A stretch of 64,000 nt of DNA, from positions 310,001 through 374,000 of the forward strand of contig NZ_AP023033.1 in assembly GCF_019670125.1 (NCBI RefSeq), given 5' to 3'. A program made the position numbers and the translations under genes. The notes under the pieces are model-generated. The model was not told the DNA's origin. It searched no databases and worked only from the letters and a program-made list of their open reading frames with translations. Positions 59,077 through 64,000 of this stretch are shown here, piece after piece. Within the stretch, counting starts at the first letter, position 1. Each line of letters opens with the position of its first letter. The stretch comes from Agarivorans aestuarii. Its GTDB lineage: Bacteria > Pseudomonadota > Gammaproteobacteria > Enterobacterales > Celerinatantimonadaceae.

Positions 59077-60201
59077 ATGTATATCAGCGATAAATTTGAT
59101 AGTGGTAATATTCGTGTTGTAGAACTCAATGATCCTCAAAATATTCAACTGGAGATAAAACACGATAATCAATCGGAGTTTTTCCAGTGGTTTCACTTTC
59201 GTTTTGAAGGGCCGTTGGAGCAACAATATCGTTTTTCTCTGCTCAACGCGGGCCAATCTGCCTACGCTAAAGGCTGGCAAGGTTATCAAGTTGTCGCCTC
59301 TTACGACCGTGAAGAGTGGTTTAGAATTGATACCGACTTTGATGGCGAGCAACTGCACTTCTCTTTGCTATTGGAGCAGCCTAGCGTTTATTTTGCCTAC
59401 TTCGCGCCTTACAGTTATGAGCGCCATCAGGATTTACTGCATACCATGCAGCAGGATTATCGGGTAAACCTCACAACCTTAGGGCAAACCTTAGATGGCC
59501 GAGATATGAGTTTGCTTAGTGTAGGCGATGTTGAGAACGCTAAACATAAAGTTTGGGTGATTGCCCGTCAGCACCCGGGTGAAACCATGGCCGAATGGTT
59601 TGTTGAAGGCTTGTTAGGCAATTTGCTGGACCAAGACAATCCCCTAGCAATGAAGCTGTTAGAAGACACCGTGTTTTATGTTGTGCCTAATATGAACCCC
59701 GATGGTTCGGTTCGTGGGCATTTAAGAACCAACGCTGTGGGGGCTAACCTAAACCGAGAATGGCAGAATCCTACTATGGAGCGCAGTCCTGAAGTCTTTC
59801 TTGTGAGAGAGAAGATGCTAGATCTAGGTGGAGACTTGTTTTTAGATATTCATGGCGATGAAGACTTACCCTATAACTTCGTGGCTGGATGTGAAGGGAT
59901 CCCTTCTTACGATGAGCGCCACAAACAGCTCGAAGACACCTTTAAAGAGGCGTTTATGGCCATTTCTCCTGATTTTCAGGATACCCATGGTTACGCCAAA
60001 GACGAGTCAGGACAAGCTAACTTAACCATTGCAGCGGCTTGGTTAGGCGAACAGTTTAAAACCCTGTCTTACACCATCGAAATGCCTTTTAAAGACAATG
60101 CCGACATGCCCGACGAAGCCTTTGGCTGGTCGCCGGAGCGCGCAATGCAATTAGGCTGCGATGTATTGTTCCCAATAAAGCAAACCCTAGCCAAGCTTTA
60201 A
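59077..60201 (+). CDS. M14-family zinc carboxypeptidase
   Basis: 374 aa from the ATG at 59077 (GAGGG seven bases upstream); the open frame reaches 20 codons further up without a ribosome site. An N-terminal beta domain (residues 1-125) precedes the M14 catalytic domain. Zinc ligands are H-P-G-E near 168-171 and the His of D-I-H-G-D-E near 255. N-L-N-R-E-W and the catalytic Glu in Y-T-I-E-M-P-F complete the site. It has the build of the cytosolic carboxypeptidase (M14_N plus M14) group, without a signal peptide. The substrate is unknown. Confidence 0.9.
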   Translation: MYISDKFDSGNIRVVELNDPQNIQLEIKHDNQSEFFQWFHFRFEGPLEQQYRFSLLNAGQSAYAKGWQGYQVVASYDREEWFRIDTDFDGEQLHFSLLLEQPSVYFAYFAPYSYERHQDLLHTMQQDYRVNLTTLGQTLDGRDMSLLSVGDVENAKHKVWVIARQHPGETMAEWFVEGLLGNLLDQDNPLAMKLLEDTVFYVVPNMNPDGSVRGHLRTNAVGANLNREWQNPTMERSPEVFLVREKMLDLGGDLFLDIHGDEDLPYNFVAGCEGIPSYDERHKQLEDTFKEAFMAISPDFQDTHGYAKDESGQANLTIAAAWLGEQFKTLSYTIEMPFKDNADMPDEAFGWSPERAMQLGCDVLFPIKQTLAKL

Positions 60202-60210
60202 ATAGATTAT

Positions 60211-60246
60211 AAGCACCTGGCTAGTAGCTGGGTGCTTGTCGGCTTT
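60211..60246 (+). terminator. Terminator of the M14 gene
   Basis: AAGCACC and GGTGCTT enclose an inner GCTA/TAGC, with TTTTT at 60244. It starts nine bases after the stop. Confidence 0.7.
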
Positions 60247-60267
60247 TTCATTGATAGGCCATCAAAT

Positions 60268-60283
60268 TGTGAGCAAGCTCACT
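60268..60283 (+). promoter_or_regulatory. CRP-like binding site
   Basis: TGTGA-GCAAGC-TCACT: nine of ten consensus bases of TGTGA-N6-TCACA, with AT-rich flanks. It lies between two gene ends where no annotated gene starts. A TATAAC at 60321-60326 is a possible -10 for an unannotated plus-strand transcript. Confidence 0.55.
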
Positions 60284-60452
60284 ATGCATCTATCTAATGT
60301 TTGTCAAATATCTATACAAATATAACTGTTTGATTTGTAAATAATGACGTTAAATCTAACTTCATGAACAGTATGCAGTTCCTTTCGTGGGAGCAATTTA
60401 TGCGTGCAAAGCTCATGTGACAGAACATCTAACAAACCGCATGGAGTGCTAA

Positions 60453-60536
60453 ATGAGAATAATAAAAGCAAGCAGCATATCCCAAGCAATAAAAAAGGAG
60501 TTCAATCGAGCTCCTTTGTATTGTTTTTTGGGCTAA
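60453..60536 (+). CDS. Possible 27-aa small ORF in a CRP-headed transcript
   Basis: The frame begins M-R-I-I-K-A-S-S-I-S and ends P-L-Y-C-F-L-G, with GGAG six bases before the ATG. The gltS terminator hairpin lies inside it. It might be a leader or micro-protein of a CRP-controlled transcript, or chance. No homology can be judged. Confidence 0.25.
   Translation: MRIIKASSISQAIKKEFNRAPLYCFLG
60491..60517. terminator. gltS terminator (also usable on plus strand)
   Basis: AAAGGAG and CTCCTTT pair around TTCAATCGAG. The A run at 60491-60496 is the T run for gltS, and plus-strand GTATTGTTTTTT follows the other arm. Confidence 0.7.
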
Positions 60537-60540
60537 TTAA

Positions 60541-61764
60541 TTAGCTAAGAAAGCTAATATAAGTTTGTAGCACGATCAGATTCACGATATCGATGAAGAA
60601 AGCGCCGACAATAGGTACTACCATAAACGCCGGTGGTGAAGGCCCATTGCGAGACACTAGCGCACTCATGTTCATCACCGCCGTAGGGGTAGCTCCTAAG
60701 CCAAAGCCACAATGCCCGCCAGCAATTACTGCAGAGTCATAACCTCCTCCCATAAAGCGGTAGCTAACATAGCTAGCAAACAGCGCAATCATAATGGTTT
60801 GGCAGAGCAAGATAATGAGTAGTGGTAAGGCTAAATCAAAAATCTCCCAGAGCCTTAAGCTCATTAAAGCCATCGACAAAAACAGCGATAAAGAGAGAGT
60901 ACCAAGTAAGTCGACGCATTCGTGGTTAATTTCATAGCGGCCACTAAACTCGCTGGCGTTGGCTATCAGCACCCCAAAAAATAATGCATATACAAAATCA
61001 GGCATTTTCAGCCAAGAGAGGGCAAGTTCGGTTTCCAAACCTTTGGCTATCTTGGCCATTACCACGCAAACCAGTAACAAAAATAGCACTTCGATCACTG
61101 ATGTTGGGGTAACTAAATCTTCTTCTTTTCGGCTATATGTGACTAAATCAGGGTGGGTTTTGTGGTGGCTTTTGCCCTTAGAGAAAGGTGACTCTAGGTT
61201 TTTTTTGTTAATTAAGCGCTGTCCTACCGGCCCGCCAATGATACCCCCCATCACTAATCCAAATGTGGCGGCGGCCATGGCAAACTCTAAGGTTTGAATA
61301 TTGTACTCATCGGCAAAGATTTGGGACCAAGCCGCGCCTGTTCCGTGCCCGCCTGAGAGCGTAATTGAACCGGCGAACAAACCCATCATAGGTTCTAAAC
61401 CAAGCAAAGTAGCTAGTACTACACCTAAGCCGTTTTGTAGCACGATATACAGTGAAGCAATAGCTAGGAAAACAAAGACTTTCCTGCCGCCTTTAATCAG
61501 TAATTTGTAGTTGGCAGCAAGGCCAATGGTAGCGAAGAACATTAGCATTAGGGTGTCTTGCAAGGGCAGCGCAAAACTAAGCTCAATACCGCGCATTTTA
61601 AGTACGGTTATTACAATGGCTACCACTAAGCCGCCCACAATTGGCTCGGGAATGTTGTACTTTTTAAGGATGGCCACATAGTGGCAAATAATGCGCCCAA
61701 TAAACAACACGGTAAGGGCCACAAGAAAAGATTCCAGTTCTCCAACTGAATAAACAGTGTCCAT
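60541..61764 (-). CDS. gltS: Sodium/glutamate symporter GltS
   Basis: 407 aa with about ten transmembrane helices in two inverted halves. Family motifs are I-T-L-S-G-G-H-G-T-G-A-A-W near residues 131-143 and the mirrored I-A-G-G-H-C-G-F-G-L-G-A-T-P-T near 345-359. It imports glutamate with sodium. Monocistronic on the minus strand; no regulator nearby. Confidence 0.95.
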   Translation of the reverse strand: MDTVYSVGELESFLVALTVLFIGRIICHYVAILKKYNIPEPIVGGLVVAIVITVLKMRGIELSFALPLQDTLMLMFFATIGLAANYKLLIKGGRKVFVFLAIASLYIVLQNGLGVVLATLLGLEPMMGLFAGSITLSGGHGTGAAWSQIFADEYNIQTLEFAMAAATFGLVMGGIIGGPVGQRLINKKNLESPFSKGKSHHKTHPDLVTYSRKEEDLVTPTSVIEVLFLLLVCVVMAKIAKGLETELALSWLKMPDFVYALFFGVLIANASEFSGRYEINHECVDLLGTLSLSLFLSMALMSLRLWEIFDLALPLLIILLCQTIMIALFASYVSYRFMGGGYDSAVIAGGHCGFGLGATPTAVMNMSALVSRNGPSPPAFMVVPIVGAFFIDIVNLIVLQTYISFLS

Positions 61765-61914
61765 ATATTCAAAGCCTTACAAAGAAATCGACCTATTTAT
61801 TTAGTGTAGTTGGCGGTTTGCTATGTGTGAGGGTTTTATTGTTAACAATTGCTGAAGATTTAAGGTAAATAGGAAGGGTAAAGCGAGGGTTCAGAACAAA
61901 TCAGCGGCAAAAAT

Positions 61915-61945
61915 AAGGCTAAGCATAATAATGCTTAGCCTTTTA
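61915..61945 (-). terminator. gor terminator
   Basis: AAGGCTAAGCAT and ATGCTTAGCCTT are perfect 12-bp arms around AATA, five bases after the gor stop. A-rich bases at 61910-61913 give a short T run on the gor strand. Confidence 0.8.
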
Positions 61946-61949
61946 TGTA

Positions 61950-63299
61950 CTAGCGAAGAGTTACAAACTCTTCTGCGCTAGTGGGGTGAATCGCGACACA
62001 AGCGTCAAAATCAGCCTTAGTTGCGCCCATTTTCATGGCTACACCAAAGCCTTGTAAGATCTCATCCATGCCTAAGCCAATGCCGTGAAGACCTACTACT
62101 TTTTGCTCTTCGCCAGCACAGATTAGTTTCATCTTGGTTACTTGGCGGTGTTGGGTAACGGCGGTGTACATGGCCCCAAAGCTAGAGTTATACACTTTCA
62201 CGTTATCTTCACCGTATTGAGCAATAGCTTCTGGCTCGGTTAAACCGATGGTGCCAATGGCTGGGTGACTAAATACTACGGTAGGAATTAAGTCATAATC
62301 CATTTTTGCGTTGGTTTGGCCATTAAATAATCGCTCAGACAATAAACGGCCGGCTTTTACTGCAACAGGAGTCAATTCAACTTTACCGATGTTGTCACCT
62401 ACGGCATAAACGCCAGCAACGTTGGTATTTGAGTACTCATCAACCTTAATGTAACCACGTTCATCGGTTTCAACACCAATGCCTTCTAGGTTAATTTTGT
62501 CATTGGCGGGTTCACGGCCAATTGCCCAAATTACACTATCTACTTGCAAGCTATTACCATTTTCAAAGCTAACAACTAGGCTGCCATCAGCTTGTTTTTC
62601 AATGGCTTTAGGAGTGCTATTGGTATGTAATGTTGGCCCGTCTTCGGCCATTATCTCCACTAAGGTTTCGCTTAGCATAGGATCAAAGTTCCGCAGCGGA
62701 GCATGCTTGCGAACGGCTAAATACGTTTCGCTGCCTAGCGAGTGCAATACGCCAGCGAGCTCAACCGCAATATAACCAGCACCTAGCACCAATACTCGCT
62801 TGGGTTGCTCGGTCAGAGCAAAGAAACCGTCGGAATCAATGCCTAGCTCGGCGCCAGGAATATTAGGAATCGTCGGGCGGCCACCGGTAGCAATAAGAAT
62901 ATGTTTTGCGCGGATTTGTTCGCCGTTTACTTCAACAGTATTGGCGTCGATAAACTTGGCAAAGCCGTTGATAACGGTCACGCCATTATTGCCTAACACG
63001 CGGTCATAAGAGCCATGGATACGCTTAATGTAGGCTTCGCGGCTTGCCACTAGCGTAGACCAATCGAACTTATTTACCTGAACATCAAAGCCATAGTCTG
63101 GAGCGTAGCGGTGAATGGCTTCTGCAACTTGAGCGCCGAACCACATGGCTTTTTTGGGTACACAACCCACATTTACACAGGTGCCGCCAACGTGACGGGC
63201 TTCAACTAAGGCAACTTTTTGTCCGTACATAGAGGCGCGATTTGCCGAGGCGATACCGCCACTGCCTGCGCCAATGCATAGGTAGTCGAATTCTCTCAT
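61950..63299 (-). CDS. gor: Glutathione reductase
   Basis: 449 aa FAD disulfide reductase that regenerates glutathione with NADPH. The FAD motif is G-A-G-S-G-G near residues 8-13. The redox pair is [13 protein letters not shown] near 39-51. The NAD(P) motif is L-G-A-G-Y-I-A-V-E near 173-181, and the C-terminal catalytic H-P-T-S-A-E-E lies near 439-445. The length agrees with E. coli Gor (450 aa). It follows a partial histidine kinase gene on the same strand by about 60 bases. Confidence 0.96.
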   Translation of the reverse strand: MREFDYLCIGAGSGGIASANRASMYGQKVALVEARHVGGTCVNVGCVPKKAMWFGAQVAEAIHRYAPDYGFDVQVNKFDWSTLVASREAYIKRIHGSYDRVLGNNGVTVINGFAKFIDANTVEVNGEQIRAKHILIATGGRPTIPNIPGAELGIDSDGFFALTEQPKRVLVLGAGYIAVELAGVLHSLGSETYLAVRKHAPLRNFDPMLSETLVEIMAEDGPTLHTNSTPKAIEKQADGSLVVSFENGNSLQVDSVIWAIGREPANDKINLEGIGVETDERGYIKVDEYSNTNVAGVYAVGDNIGKVELTPVAVKAGRLLSERLFNGQTNAKMDYDLIPTVVFSHPAIGTIGLTEPEAIAQYGEDNVKVYNSSFGAMYTAVTQHRQVTKMKLICAGEEQKVVGLHGIGLGMDEILQGFGVAMKMGATKADFDACVAIHPTSAEEFVTLR

Positions 63300-63360
63300 T
63301 AAGGTACTCCAAATAGGGGCCGAAAACTTGCAGCAGTATAGCCTGTACTAAAGACAGATG

Positions 63361-64000
63361 TTAATCAGCTTTTTGCGCTTGGTAAGGCAAGCGGATAGAA
63401 AAGTGCACCCCTTCATCAGGTTTGCTATCAAAAGCAATGTGCCCTTTAAGCAGTTGAACCACTAGGTTGTAGACAATGTGTGTGCCTAAACCACTGCCGC
63501 CTTGGCCTCGTTTTGAGGTGACAAAGGGGTCAAAAATACGTTGGGCAATATTGTTATCAACGCCGCGTCCCGAGTCGCGGTAGTCGATATGCAATTGGTC
63601 GTCTTCTCGGTGAATGGAAATGTCGATACGTTTATCACCTTCCCAGCCTTCAAAGCCGTGTTTAACTGAGTTTAAAATCAAGTTGGAATAGATTTGAGTA
63701 AAGCTCCCAGGGAAGCTGTAAAGCTCTAAGTCGTCATCACAATCAACCACTATCTCACAGCCCGAACGTCTAATTTTGTGGCCTAAGGAAGTGATTACTT
63801 GGTTAACATTTTCGTTAAGGTTAAAGGTGTAACAAGCCTCGGAGCTTTGGTCTACCGCCACTTGTTTGAAGCTGCTGATAAGATCGGATGCACGTCTTAA
63901 GTTGTTAAGCAGTAATTCGGTAGATTGGTTGAGGTTTTGAATCAACTCTTCCATAAACTTGCGGCTTAGTTTTCCGCTCTCAATATTCTTCTCTAATTGG
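63361..64000 (-). CDS. Sensor histidine kinase, C-terminal part (runs off the window)
   Basis: The frame stays open through base 64000 (upstream residues Q-L-E-K-N-I-E-S-G-K-L), so the N-terminus and sensor lie outside and the ATG at 63954 is internal. Visible parts: the end of the dimerisation helix (L-R-R-A-S-D-L-I-S-S-F-K-Q-V-A), N-box N-L-I-L-N-S-V-K-H, G1 box D-S-G-R-G-V-D, F-box I-F-D-P-F-V-T-S-K, and G2 G-G-S-G-L-G-T-H-I-V. It is an HATPase domain of the type seen in hybrid or signal-transducing kinases without a receiver at the C-terminus. The partner regulator is not visible. Confidence 0.9.
   Translation of the reverse strand, partial: QLEKNIESGKLSRKFMEELIQNLNQSTELLLNNLRRASDLISSFKQVAVDQSSEACYTFNLNENVNQVITSLGHKIRRSGCEIVVDCDDDLELYSFPGSFTQIYSNLILNSVKHGFEGWEGDKRIDISIHREDDQLHIDYRDSGRGVDNNIAQRIFDPFVTSKRGQGGSGLGTHIVYNLVVQLLKGHIAFDSKPDEGVHFSIRLPYQAQKAD

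Noticed and set aside
1-64000. CRISPR arrays, tRNA/rRNA genes, insertion sequences, prophage or toxin-antitoxin genes
   Set aside because: Looked for on both strands; no repeat-spacer pattern, no tRNA or rRNA sequence, no transposase or integrase.

Overview
The window looks like chromosomal DNA of a marine gammaproteobacterium of the Alteromonadales/Vibrionales type; Agarivorans or a close relative is my guess, not something the sequence proves. Grounds: a complete type II secretion operon placed between hslO-hslR-pckA and yrfG-nudE-cysQ, pyrBI, yceH, a lipoprotein pullulanase, a Vibrio vps-II-like exopolysaccharide shell, and mostly 40-48% GC. I see no tRNA, rRNA, IS element, prophage or CRISPR array.

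Layout. 1-9.4 kb: galM (5' end outside the window), a SYLF-domain protein, the cytosine operon codB-pucR-codA with a sigma-54-like promoter, and a pullulanase lipoprotein. 9.4-24.4 kb: mixed housekeeping and accessory genes: a 59-aa Cys-containing small protein, DUF1287 protein, LysR regulator with divergent FMN reductase, PEP-mutase-like enzyme, an orphan FetB-like permease, hemerythrin-diguanylate cyclase, yceH, a yiaW-yiaV pair, a sialidase-fold protein, a DUF2860-type porin, pyrBI, a DksA-like protein, an orphan PotF-like binding protein, and a PEP-CTERM protein with a good sigma-54 promoter match. 24.5-39.4 kb: exopolysaccharide locus. 39.5-42.7 kb: pckA, hslO, hslR. 42.9-54.3 kb: gspCDEFGHIJKLMN. 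54.3-64 kb: yrfG, nudE, cysQ, cytochrome c5, an rbgA-type GTPase, a membrane protein of unknown function, an M14 peptidase, gltS, gor and a partial histidine kinase.

The exopolysaccharide locus is the most interesting part. Conserved shell genes (VpsL-like initiating transferase, short Wza-like protein, Wzc-like tyrosine kinase, VpsP-like protein, VanZ/VpsQ-like protein, PHP tyrosine phosphatase, ligase/polymerase) surround a core of two glycosyltransferases, a pyruvyl transferase, a flippase and a polymerase. Sampled rows jump from about 37-43% GC to 52-60% inside the kinase gene near 27.23 kb. They fall back after a degraded second copy of vpsP at 34.8-35.2 kb, which lies beside the intact AT-richer copy. 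I read this as a serotype-type core swapped in by homologous recombination through vpsO and vpsP, leaving a scar.

How the parts may fit: initiation, assembly, flipping, polymerisation and tyrosine-phosphorylation control of an acidic (pyruvylated) polysaccharide are all present. The outer-membrane portion of the exporter and the exosortase for the PEP-CTERM protein are not in the window. The pullulanase lipoprotein is a classical type II secretion cargo in other genera, and the gsp operon here could serve it.
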